A stretch of DNA of 33,403 nt from contig NZ_CAKVMR010000020.1 in the NCBI RefSeq assembly GCF_934772795.1, forward strand, positions 1 to 33,403, given 5' to 3'. The first letter of the stretch is position 1. Each line of letters begins with the position of its first letter. Under the pieces are notes generated by a model. It was not told the origin of the DNA and ran no database searches. It was given only the letters and a program-made list of their open reading frames with translations. Positions 25,451 through 32,609 of this stretch are shown here, piece after piece. The position numbers were made by a program, and so were the translations under genes. Source of the DNA: an uncultured Holdemanella sp. Its GTDB lineage: Bacteria; Bacillota_I; Bacilli_A; Erysipelotrichales; Erysipelotrichaceae.

Positions 25451-26098
25451 CTATCCTTTCAAATCTTCTGGCAAAGTTATTTTTTTATTTGTGAAACTTG
25501 ATAATACAACCTTTACTTTCACATCCGAAAACCATTCTACAAGTTGTGCATCATCCGTTGCCTGCACTTGTTTATTTCTTGCGAGTTGGTGACATTCTTT
25601 AATCAAGCCTGTTTTAAAACATTGCGGTGTCTGTGCATGATATACAAGCTTTCTTTCTAATGATTCCTTTACATAGCCATCCACAACAATTTTTGTCGTA
25701 TCCACACTAGGCACCATCAATAAACAAGCCGATTCCGTTTCTAAAGTATGTTTTAAATCTAAAATCCACTTTTTTTCAACAAAAGGTCTAGCCCCATCAT
25801 GAATCATGACATAATCTTGATTTACGACTTGTAATCCATTGTATACACTATCTTGACGTGTTTGTCCTCCTGTTACAACTTGGATTCGAGAATCATATAA
25901 ATAGTTTTCAGTAACATAGTCCTTTTCATAATCCGCACAAACTAAAACGACCTGTTTACAATCTTCATCTGATAAAAAAACAGACAGACTCTTATTCAGT
26001 ACAGTTTGTCCATTTTCAAAAGTATAAAATACTTTATTATAATCTAAATTCGTACGACTGCCTCTTCCAGCAGCTAAAACAATCACACTATAGTTCAT
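25451..26098 (-). CDS. ispD: 2-C-methyl-D-erythritol 4-phosphate cytidylyltransferase
   Basis: Third step of the non-mevalonate isoprenoid pathway: CTP plus MEP gives CDP-ME. The 215-residue protein has the CTP loop VLAAGRGSRTN (residues 7-17) with Lys22 following, GGQTRQDSVYNGL, MIHDGARPFV, and AQTPQCFKTG plus ATDDAQLVEW in the C-terminal part. TarI-type ribitol-phosphate cytidylyltransferase is a related possibility, but no teichoic acid genes are near. There is no Shine-Dalgarno; a TATAAT lies six bases before the ATG, so the message is probably leaderless. The IspD-like gene follows after eight bases. Confidence 0.9.
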   Translation of the reverse strand: MNYSVIVLAAGRGSRTNLDYNKVFYTFENGQTVLNKSLSVFLSDEDCKQVVLVCADYEKDYVTENYLYDSRIQVVTGGQTRQDSVYNGLQVVNQDYVMIHDGARPFVEKKWILDLKHTLETESACLLMVPSVDTTKIVVDGYVKESLERKLVYHAQTPQCFKTGLIKECHQLARNKQVQATDDAQLVEWFSDVKVKVVLSSFTNKKITLPEDLKG

Positions 26099-26104
26099 GA
26101 ATTT

Positions 26105-26113
26105 ATTATATCA
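26105..26113 (-). promoter_or_regulatory. Extended -10 promoter, leaderless ispD transcript
   Basis: The minus strand reads TGATATAAT, then AAATTC, then ATG. The expected start point coincides with the A of the start codon. No purine-rich ribosome binding site is present between. Confidence 0.6.
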
Positions 26114-26132
26114 AATTTTCTTAACAATTGAT

Positions 26133-26161
26133 AAAAAAATTGGAAGATTAAACTTCCAATT
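26133..26161 (-). terminator. Terminator of nrdG
   Basis: On the minus strand AATTGGAAG (26161-26153) pairs with CTTCCAATT (26146-26138) around TTTAAT, followed by TTTTTT. The TAA of nrdG (26150-26148) is in the loop. It separates nrdG from ispD. Confidence 0.8.
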
Positions 26162-26669
26162 CAACTACCTCTTGTTCTTTCAAAGATTTCTTCATATCAA
26201 TAAGCCTTTGGTTTCTTGAACCACGAAATGCCAATGTGATATCTTTTTCTTCTTCTTTAAATGGACCATCCACTAAAACATCCAATAACGACAACATTTC
26301 ATCTGTTACTTCACAATGTTTGCGACCACCCTCCAACAAGTCTTGATCAAGAATAAATCCAGTAAATGACCAAATATTCTTTTCTGGTAATTCTTTACGT
26401 ACACGACGCAGCAATTTAACTAATTCTCGTTGATTTTCCGGTTCAAAAGGCTCTCCACCAAGTAATGTCAAACCTGAAATATGACTTGGCTTTAAAGCTT
26501 CAATAACCTCATCTTCTGTTTCTTTTGTATAAGGCTTACCATAATCAAAGCTCCATGTTTCTGGCTGGAAGCAATTTTTACAATGATTTGTACAGCCTGA
26601 TACAAACAGTGTCACACGTACACCTTTGCCATTTGCGATATCGTTTTTCTTTATATTTCCGTAATACAT
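26148..26669 (-). CDS. nrdG: Anaerobic ribonucleotide reductase activating protein
   Basis: Radical-SAM activase that installs the glycyl radical on NrdD. The 173-residue protein has the [4Fe-4S] motif C26-x3-C30-x2-C33 (SGCTNHCKNCFQPETW) and the SAM-binding GGEPFEPEN. GSRNQRLIDM closes the C-terminus. An AGGAG lies eight bases before the ATG and directly follows the U-run of an intercistronic hairpin after nrdD. Confidence 0.96.
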   Translation of the reverse strand: MYYGNIKKNDIANGKGVRVTLFVSGCTNHCKNCFQPETWSFDYGKPYTKETEDEVIEALKPSHISGLTLLGGEPFEPENQRELVKLLRRVRKELPEKNIWSFTGFILDQDLLEGGRKHCEVTDEMLSLLDVLVDGPFKEEEKDITLAFRGSRNQRLIDMKKSLKEQEVVELEV

Positions 26670-26682
26670 TAAAATTTCTCCT

Positions 26683-26707
26683 AAAAAAGAGCTAGAAACT
26701 AGCTCTT
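26683..26707 (-). terminator. Intercistronic hairpin/terminator between nrdD and nrdG
   Basis: On the minus strand AAGAGCTAG (26707-26699) pairs perfectly with CTAGCTCTT (26695-26687) around TTT, followed by TTTT and then the AGGAG of nrdG. The nrdD stop (26708-26706) touches the stem base. It could partly terminate transcription or protect the 3' end of the nrdD message, lowering NrdG relative to NrdD. Confidence 0.65.
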
Positions 26708-28880
26708 ATAAGTGTAGTACTCTTTCTTTGATTTCTTGTGTTCGTCCTTGATTCCAGAACTGAGTTCCGATATATCCACAAGTACGACGAGCCACATTCA
26801 TTTTTTCTTGGTCACGATTTCCACAATTTGGACATTCCCAAACTAATTTGTGGTTTTCATCTTCCACAATCTTGATTTCTCCTGTATATCCACATACTTG
26901 GCAATAATCTGATTTTGTATTCAACTCTGCATACATAATGTGATTATAAATATGTTTCATAATTGCCAATACAGCCTCAATGTTGTTTTCCATATTTGGA
27001 ACTTCTACATAACTGATTGCTCCACCTGGAGAAAGTTTTTGGAACTGTGATTCAAATGTTAATTTAGTAAATGCATCGATTTCTTCTGTTACATGAACAT
27101 GATAGCTATTTGTGATATAGTTCTTATCTGTTACATGTGGAATAATTCCAAAACGTTCTTGTAGATGTTTAGAGAACTTAAATGTTGTTGACTCCATAGG
27201 AGTTCCATATAATGAGAAGTCAATATTTTCTTCTGCCTTCCATTTAGCACAAGCATCATTTAGATACTGCATAACTTTCAATCCAAATGAAGTTCCTGGC
27301 TCTTCAGTATGAGGATGTCCAGTCATATAATATACACATTCACATAATCCAGCATATCCTAAAGAAATTGTAGAATATCCACCGAATAATAATTTGTCGA
27401 TTGGCTCTCCCTTTTTCAAACGTGCCAATGCACCATTTTGCCATAAAATAGGAGCTACATCACTTGGTGTACCCAATAATCTTTCATGACGACACATCAA
27501 TGCCTTTTTACACAATGCCAATCTTTCATCCATGATTCTCCAGAACGCTTCTTCATCGTGCTTACTTGAACAAGCTACATCAACTAAGTTCAAAGTCACA
27601 ACACCCTGGTTGAATCGACCATAATATTTTGGTTTACCATTTTCATCTAAATATGTAGTTAAGAATGAACGACATCCCATACATGGATAACAATGACCTT
27701 CTCCATTCGCATCTACTTTTAATTCCAACATTTTCTTTTCAGAAATATAATCTGGAACCATACGCTTAGCTGTACATCTAGCTGCCAATTCTGTCAAATA
27801 CCAATATTTAGAATCTTCTTCAATGTTGTTTTCTTCAAGAACATAAATCAATTTAGGGAAAGCCGGCGTAATCCAAATTCCTTTTTCATTTTTAACACCC
27901 TTGATTCTTTGTTTCAACATTTCTTCAATAATCATAGCTAAGTCATCACGAGTCTGTCCTTCAGGCACTTCATTTAAATACATGAAGACAGTCACAAATG
28001 GAGCTTGACCATTTGTCGTCATCAATGTGATAACCTGATACTGAATCATCTGTACACCTTTTTCAATTTCTTTACGAACACGCATTTCTGCCATTTTATT
28101 AACTGTGTCTTCAGATGAATCTAAATTCAATGATTCTAATTCTTCTTTTACTTCACGACGCGCTTTTTCTCTTGAAACCTGTACAAATGGAGCTAAGTGA
28201 GAAAGTGTAATACTTTGCCCTCCATATTGTGAACTAGCAACTTGCGCAATAATTTGTGTAGCTACGTTACATGCTGTAGAGAAACTATGTGGTTTTTCAA
28301 TCATTGTTTCAGAAATAACAGTACCATTTTGAAGCATATCCTCTAAATTGACTAAACAACAGTTGTGCATGTGTTGTGCAAAATAATCTGAATCATGGAA
28401 ATGAATAATACCTTTTTCATGAGCTTCCATAACATCTTGAGGTAACAAGAAACGTTTTGTGATGTCCTTTGAAACTTCTCCAGCCATATAATCACGCTGA
28501 ACGCTATTTACTAATGGATTCTTATTTGAGTTTTCTTGTTTAACTTCTTCATTATTACGCTCCAATAAAGACATGATTTGTTTATCTGTTGAATTGGCCT
28601 TACGAATTAAGGCACGTTCATAACGATATGTGATATAGTTGTGAGCTACCGCAAAACAACGGTGTTCCATCAATTCGCCCTCAACCATATCTTGAATTTC
28701 TTCCACATTTGGACTTCTCTTCAAGTTTTCACATTTATCGATCACACTTTGCGTTACAGAATGAATCAATTCATCCGTCATTTGATTATGTGTTGTTGCT
28801 TTATTTGCTTTTTTGATTGCATTTTCAATCTTTGATGCATCAAAAATGACTTCTTCTCCACTTCTTTTAATTACATTCAT
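26706..28880 (-). CDS. nrdD: Anaerobic ribonucleoside-triphosphate reductase
   Basis: Class III ribonucleotide reductase making dNTPs without oxygen. The 724-residue protein has an N-terminal ATP-cone (to about residue 95, MNVIKRSGEEVIFDASKIE), the active-site region HNCCLVNLEDML, a C-terminal zinc site (CQVCGYTG and CPNCGNRD) and the glycyl radical at Gly702 in RRTCGYIGTQFW. It is full length. Its ribosome binding site AGGAGG directly follows a 5' hairpin. Its presence implies anaerobic growth. nrdG follows downstream. Confidence 0.97.
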   Translation of the reverse strand: MNVIKRSGEEVIFDASKIENAIKKANKATTHNQMTDELIHSVTQSVIDKCENLKRSPNVEEIQDMVEGELMEHRCFAVAHNYITYRYERALIRKANSTDKQIMSLLERNNEEVKQENSNKNPLVNSVQRDYMAGEVSKDITKRFLLPQDVMEAHEKGIIHFHDSDYFAQHMHNCCLVNLEDMLQNGTVISETMIEKPHSFSTACNVATQIIAQVASSQYGGQSITLSHLAPFVQVSREKARREVKEELESLNLDSSEDTVNKMAEMRVRKEIEKGVQMIQYQVITLMTTNGQAPFVTVFMYLNEVPEGQTRDDLAMIIEEMLKQRIKGVKNEKGIWITPAFPKLIYVLEENNIEEDSKYWYLTELAARCTAKRMVPDYISEKKMLELKVDANGEGHCYPCMGCRSFLTTYLDENGKPKYYGRFNQGVVTLNLVDVACSSKHDEEAFWRIMDERLALCKKALMCRHERLLGTPSDVAPILWQNGALARLKKGEPIDKLLFGGYSTISLGYAGLCECVYYMTGHPHTEEPGTSFGLKVMQYLNDACAKWKAEENIDFSLYGTPMESTTFKFSKHLQERFGIIPHVTDKNYITNSYHVHVTEEIDAFTKLTFESQFQKLSPGGAISYVEVPNMENNIEAVLAIMKHIYNHIMYAELNTKSDYCQVCGYTGEIKIVEDENHKLVWECPNCGNRDQEKMNVARRTCGYIGTQFWNQGRTQEIKERVLHL

Positions 28881-28886
28881 ATTAAT

Positions 28887-28920
28887 CCTCCTAAAAATAG
28901 TTGAAGGTTCAACTATTTTT
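28887..28920 (-). promoter_or_regulatory. Hairpin flush with the nrdD ribosome binding site
   Basis: On the minus strand AAAAATAGTTGA (28920-28909) pairs with TCAACTATTTTT (28904-28893) around ACCT, and AGGAGG (28892-28887) follows at once. With the start predicted near 28925 the stem would begin about five bases into the message. It could stabilise the message, hinder the ribosome site, or terminate. Confidence 0.55.
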
Positions 28921-28931
28921 TGTATACATCT

Positions 28932-28959
28932 AGTATACTAATAAATTTTTCTAAAACAA
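28932..28959 (-). promoter_or_regulatory. Promoter of nrdD-nrdG
   Basis: On the minus strand TTGTTT (28959-28954) is followed after 16 bases by TATACT (28937-28932). GTATAC occurs at 28922-28927 and 28933-28938, eleven bases apart, one helical turn, overlapping the -10 and the start point, so a repressor could bind there. I could not make a convincing NrdR box from it. Confidence 0.5.
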
Positions 28960-28960
28960 G

Positions 28961-29165
28961 CCTTTACATTCATACAAAATAATGCTTGACCTTTACATAA
29001 AGGAAACCGGTTTTTTATTTTTTTAAAGTCAGCTAATTTGTGTAAATATTTTAATTTCCAACCAATTTTGTGCAACCCCCTTTATCATTAAGATAATCCT
29101 AATATCAACATTATTTATGTCAATTTAAATAAATTTTGATAATTAATGTTAAATTCACATACACT
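28961..29165. other. AT-rich divergent intergenic region
   Basis: The gap between nrdD and the AIM24 gene is 322 bases. Beyond the nrdD promoter and the AIM24 promoter it holds a CCTTT-ACAT-AAAGG inverted repeat (28990-29003), a perfect AAACCGGTTT palindrome (29004-29013) followed by a T-rich run, and two TTTGTG words. None can be tied to a known regulator or RNA. No small gene with a ribosome binding site is visible. Confidence 0.4.
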
Positions 29166-29174
29166 TGATACAAT
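29166..29174 (+). promoter_or_regulatory. Extended -10 promoter of the AIM24 gene
   Basis: TGATACAAT, one mismatch from the -10 consensus with the TGn extension. RNA would begin near 29181, just ahead of the AAAGGAGG ribosome binding site. Confidence 0.5.
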
Positions 29175-29202
29175 TAAAGAAAGAAATATAAAGGAGGTCA
29201 TT

Positions 29203-29901
29203 ATGGACTATAAAATTAAAGGCGATTCAGATTGCCCTATCGTTGAAATCAATCTGCAAAATAATGAAACGGTAAAAATCGAAAGAGGCTCTATGGCCTA
29301 TATGTCAAACGTTGTGATTGAAGGAAAAATGAACAGCAGCAAAAAAGGTATTGGTGGCGTATTAGGTGCCTTAGGACGAAGTATTACCAGTGGCGAAAGC
29401 ATGTTTATTACAGAAGCTACCGGAACAAGTCCTGACGGATTACTAGGCATCGCGCCTTCGATTCCAGGAAAAATTGTATGCTTAGAAGTTACACCAGGAT
29501 GTCACTACTATTTAAATAATGGTGCTTTTCTAGCCTGTGATAATACCGTTAGCTACGAAATGAAAACACAAAGCGTAGGAAAAGCATTATTTGGTGGAAC
29601 CGGTGGATTCTTTGTCATGCATACATCTGGTCAAGGTGATCTATTAATCAATGCTTATGGTGATATCATGGAAATCAATGTAGATGAAGATCATCCAATT
29701 ACAATTGATAATGAACACGTTGTCGCATGGGACGATTCTTTAGATTACGAAATCAAGATTGCATCTGGAACATTTGGATTTACTACAGGTGAAGGTTTAG
29801 TGAATGTGTTCCACGGAACCGGCAAAGTCTACATCCAATCTCGCAACCTGCATTCATTGGCCGATGCTTTGACGCCATTTATTCCTCAAGGAAAAGACTA
29901 A
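29203..29901 (+). CDS. AIM24/TIGR00266 family protein
   Basis: A 232-residue beta-rich protein of the family with AIM24 and its bacterial homologues. Visible marks are VKIERGSMAYMSN near the N-terminus, ITSGESMFITEATG, PGKIVCLEV, GGTGGFFVMHTSGQGDLLINAYGDI and the C-terminal conserved VNVFHGTGKVYIQSRN. The fold is a trimeric barrel; the bacterial function is not established. There is no signal peptide. I start it at 29203 with AAAGGAGG six to seven bases upstream; an upstream in-frame ATG lacks a ribosome site. It is a single gene with its own promoter and terminator. Confidence 0.9.
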   Translation: MDYKIKGDSDCPIVEINLQNNETVKIERGSMAYMSNVVIEGKMNSSKKGIGGVLGALGRSITSGESMFITEATGTSPDGLLGIAPSIPGKIVCLEVTPGCHYYLNNGAFLACDNTVSYEMKTQSVGKALFGGTGGFFVMHTSGQGDLLINAYGDIMEINVDEDHPITIDNEHVVAWDDSLDYEIKIASGTFGFTTGEGLVNVFHGTGKVYIQSRNLHSLADALTPFIPQGKD

Positions 29902-29928
29902 AAAAGCGTGAATTTTTCACGCTTTTTA
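29901..29928. terminator. Bidirectional terminator, AIM24 gene and DtxR-family gene
   Basis: AAAAAGCGTGAA (29901-29912) pairs with TTCACGCTTTTT (29916-29927) around TTT. Runs of A and T give U-tracts on both strands. The stop codons of both convergent genes touch the stem ends. Confidence 0.85.
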
Positions 29929-30324
29929 CTTACATCCATCCCCTTTACAATCAATACATGAACGCTCACATTTACTACCCTTTAATTTTTTAAAGGTCTC
30001 TTCACTAATTGTATGTTCCATACGACAAGCTTCTTCTTCTGCAAGAACAGGTTCTACACCCGCATGAAGCAATTGATTCTTAAAATAAATATGCCTTTCA
30101 TAGACTTGACTAGCCTGCTTCTGACCTTGATCTGTAAAATATATATATCCCGTTTTATCTGTATAAATCAATTCTTTTTCTTTCAAGTCTTTTAAAGCAT
30201 GTGAAACACTCGGCTTAGAAAAGCCTAAAGCTGCGGCTACATCAATAGCACGAACATTCTCTTGTTGAGACTTTAATACATATATTGTTTCTAAATAATC
30301 TTCCTGTGATTGTGTTAGCTGCAT
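29926..30324 (-). CDS. DtxR/MntR family metal-dependent repressor with Cys-rich tail
   Basis: A 132-residue metalloregulator: winged helix (residues 1-63, SQEDYLETIYVL and FSKPSVSHALKDLKEKE) and the dimerisation/metal domain. Candidate ligands are Asp9 and Glu12 (as in MntR), His78, and Cys100, Glu103 and His104 in EEACRMEH (Cys as in DtxR/IdeR), so the site mixes manganese-type and iron-type features. There is no SH3-like third domain; instead the tail has four Cys (119, 123, 126, 131). I start it at 30324: GGAGGG is seven bases upstream, whereas an ATG two codons earlier touches that site. Confidence 0.85.
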   Translation of the reverse strand: MQLTQSQEDYLETIYVLKSQQENVRAIDVAAALGFSKPSVSHALKDLKEKELIYTDKTGYIYFTDQGQKQASQVYERHIYFKNQLLHAGVEPVLAEEEACRMEHTISEETFKKLKGSKCERSCIDCKGDGCK

Positions 30325-30336
30325 TTCCATCCCTCC

Positions 30337-30354
30337 GGTTAGTTTTAACTTACC
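30337..30354 (-). promoter_or_regulatory. Probable self-operator of the DtxR-family gene
   Basis: GGTTAGTTTTAACTTACC is an 18-base imperfect inverted repeat (seven of nine pairs). It lies between the predicted start point (near 30353) and the ribosome binding site, a typical place for autorepression. It loosely resembles the TTAGGTTAACCTAA sites of DtxR-type iron regulators. Confidence 0.45.
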
Positions 30355-30359
30355 ACAAA

Positions 30360-30388
30360 AGTATAACAAAATTTCACATAAGATTCAA
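30360..30388 (-). promoter_or_regulatory. Promoter of the DtxR-family gene
   Basis: On the minus strand TTGAAT (30388-30383), a 17-base spacer, then TATACT (30365-30360) with a TGT extension. Confidence 0.7.
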
Positions 30389-30393
30389 AACTT

Positions 30394-30422
30394 TTGCACA
30401 AAAAATAAAGTTAAGATACACT
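30394..30422 (+). promoter_or_regulatory. Promoter of the DUF1002 gene
   Basis: TTGCAC (30394-30399), a 17-base spacer, then TACACT (30417-30422). It is divergent from, and six bases away from, the regulator promoter, so the two may be controlled together. Confidence 0.65.
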
Positions 30423-30456
30423 AGTAAAGTAAATTTATACAAAAGGAGAACAAAAA

Positions 30457-31389
30457 ATGTTTAAATGTAATAAATTATTAGGCGTATCTCTTGCAGCCGT
30501 TATGAGTATTTCAGCTACTGCAACGAACGTATTCGCAATCGATACATCCGTTATAGATGAAAAATGGGGGAAACCAACCGTTGTATATGGTGGTGGTTTA
30601 AGTGAAGATCAAATCCAAAGTACACGTGAACTATTTGATATTGAAGATACAAATAACGTCTACGAAACAAGTGTGGATGCCAATGACCTATACAACTATT
30701 TAGGAATTGCCGGTGGTGATACATCCAGCTTAATTTCAAGTGTCATGGTTCAAAAACAAGATTCTGGTACAGGTGTAAAAGTAAAGATCATCACGCAAAG
30801 CAATATCACAAAAATCACATCCAACCAATATGCCAATGCGGCAATCACAGCAGGTGTCAGTGATGTTGAAATCGATGTTGCTTCCGTTTCAAAAGTAACT
30901 GGAGAATCGGCTTTAACTGGTGTTTACAAGGCGTTAGAAGCGAATGGAGAAACACTAGATTCAGATCGTACGCAAGTTGCGCAAGACGAGCTTGAAACAA
31001 CAAATGAAATTGCTCAAAATAATGCAGACAACTCTAACTTTGATTCTGCTCGCTTGGATCAGGCTTTAGTCGAAATCAAACAAGAACTTGCTGAAATCAA
31101 ACAAAATCAAGGTAGTGCTGCAACTGCCGAACAAGTTGAACAAGTTGTACAAGACGCTTTGAAAAAATTCAATTTAAGTGACATCATTTCTCAAGATGAC
31201 ATTGATAAATTGATTGCATTTGCCAAGAAATACCAAAACACTTCAGCTATTGATTCACAAGAAGTATTGGACCAATTAAATAAATTATCAGGTAGTTTAA
31301 AAAATCAATTATCTGGATTATTCAACAAAGCCCAATCTGAAGGATGGTTTGACAAAATCATTAACTTCATTAAAAGTCTATTTAACTAA
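30457..31389 (+). CDS. Secreted DUF1002 (YpuA-like) protein
   Basis: A 310-residue exported protein. The signal peptide is residues 1-27 (hydrophobic core LLGVSLAAVMSISATAT, cleavage after VFA). The mature N-terminal part has VVYGGGLSEDQIQSTRELF and the Thr/Ser-rich SNITKITSNQYANAAITAG typical of DUF1002, as in B. subtilis YpuA. From about residue 200 it has helical, coiled-coil-like segments (ALVEIKQELAEIKQNQ). It lacks a lipobox and an LPXTG, so it should be released. Function is unknown. AAAGGAG is about nine bases before the ATG. Confidence 0.88.
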   Translation: MFKCNKLLGVSLAAVMSISATATNVFAIDTSVIDEKWGKPTVVYGGGLSEDQIQSTRELFDIEDTNNVYETSVDANDLYNYLGIAGGDTSSLISSVMVQKQDSGTGVKVKIITQSNITKITSNQYANAAITAGVSDVEIDVASVSKVTGESALTGVYKALEANGETLDSDRTQVAQDELETTNEIAQNNADNSNFDSARLDQALVEIKQELAEIKQNQGSAATAEQVEQVVQDALKKFNLSDIISQDDIDKLIAFAKKYQNTSAIDSQEVLDQLNKLSGSLKNQLSGLFNKAQSEGWFDKIINFIKSLFN

Positions 31390-31397
31390 AACAAAAC

Positions 31398-31424
31398 AAG
31401 GAAGTCATTAAGCGACTTCCTTTT
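31398..31424. terminator. Bidirectional terminator, DUF1002 and alcohol dehydrogenase
   Basis: AAGGAAGTC (31398-31406) pairs with GACTTCCTT (31414-31422) around ATTAAGC. The TAA of the convergent dehydrogenase (31408-31410) is in the loop. T and A runs flank it. Confidence 0.8.
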
Positions 31425-32598
31425 CATTTGCCATACGATATATTTCAAGCATATCCGTTTCATCTAGCTCTTTAAATTTACCAATTGTGCGCGTATGTTC
31501 AAAGCTGCATTTATATGTTAATTCATACAATTCAGGTTCTGTGCATTTACGCTTCAACAATCCCTGAATACTTGTCGGCATGCCAATCATTCTAAAAAAT
31601 TCTTCCATCTTCTCAATTGTATTCAATGCACAAGATAAAGTATCCGAATCATCCAAGCCAAACACACGATGTCCAAGCTTCGCAAATCGCGTTGGATTTT
31701 CCATATATACATGGTTTGCCCAACTATCCCAAATAGCCGCAAGACCCGCACCATGTGCTACATTAAACATTCCACTTAATTCATGTTCCAATTGATGGCA
31801 AGCCCAATCTCCTAAAGAACGATCTCCTGTCATGTCATTATGCGAAACACTTCCTGCCCACATAATTTCAGAGCGAGCCTGTTCATTAGTAGGATCTTCT
31901 AACAAAATTTTTGCGTTTTTAATGACAGTACGGACTAAGCTTTCTGCCATTTGATCCACCAAATCCAATGTTTGGTATGGCGTAAAATATCTTTCAAGTG
32001 TATGCATAATTATATCTGTACATCCACACATTGTTTGATATTTAGATACAGTATATGTTAATTCTGGATTTAAAATAGAAAATTTAAAATATCCATAATC
32101 ACTGCTTAAACCACGTTTCAAGTTTCCATCCTCATTTGTGATTACACTTGAATTGCTCATTTCACTTCCAGTTGCCGATAAAGTTAAAATGCACCCCATA
32201 GGTAAAGCACCCTTCACCTTTTTCTTTCTTGCGTAGTAATCCCAGACATTACCTTCATTATAAACACCATACGCAATACCTTTACTTGAATCTAAAACAC
32301 TTCCTCCACCAACCGCAAGAATAAAGTCAACGCCTTCTTCTTTACAAATTTGAATTCCTTCATTCACTTTTGAAAGTAGTGGATTGGCAACAACACCACC
32401 GCATAAACAATAATCAATACTTTCTTCATCCAACGCTTTTTTTACTCGATCCAAAAGACCGGATTTAATGGCACTCTGACCCCCATAATGAATCAATACT
32501 TTCTTTGGATGAAATTCTTTTAAGATCTTTCCAACCCTTTGTTCTTCATCTTTACCAAAATACACTTTTGTCGGTGCATAAAACTTAAAATTTTCCAT
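31408..32598 (-). CDS. Iron-containing alcohol dehydrogenase (BdhA/YqhD-like)
   Basis: NAD(P)H-dependent reduction of an aldehyde, such as butyraldehyde, to the alcohol. The 396-residue protein has the nucleotide motif LAVGGGSVLDSSKGIAYG, the Fe-ADH signature LSATGSEMSNSSVI, and metal ligands in CGCTDIIMHTLERY (Asp, His) and HQLEHELSGMFNVAHGAGLA (His). Length fits the NADH-butanol dehydrogenase branch. AAAGGGG lies just before the ATG. It follows the HdeD-like gene by 11 bases, so they are probably one operon. The true substrate is uncertain. Confidence 0.93.
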   Translation of the reverse strand: MENFKFYAPTKVYFGKDEEQRVGKILKEFHPKKVLIHYGGQSAIKSGLLDRVKKALDEESIDYCLCGGVVANPLLSKVNEGIQICKEEGVDFILAVGGGSVLDSSKGIAYGVYNEGNVWDYYARKKKVKGALPMGCILTLSATGSEMSNSSVITNEDGNLKRGLSSDYGYFKFSILNPELTYTVSKYQTMCGCTDIIMHTLERYFTPYQTLDLVDQMAESLVRTVIKNAKILLEDPTNEQARSEIMWAGSVSHNDMTGDRSLGDWACHQLEHELSGMFNVAHGAGLAAIWDSWANHVYMENPTRFAKLGHRVFGLDDSDTLSCALNTIEKMEEFFRMIGMPTSIQGLLKRKCTEPELYELTYKCSFEHTRTIGKFKELDETDMLEIYRMANEKEVA

Positions 32599-32609
32599 GT
32601 TTACCCCTT

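Noticed and set aside
28921..29145. NrdR boxes upstream of nrdD
   Set aside because: The GTATAC repeats are 11 bases apart and do not fit the paired 16-base NrdR boxes about three helical turns apart, so I did not call them.
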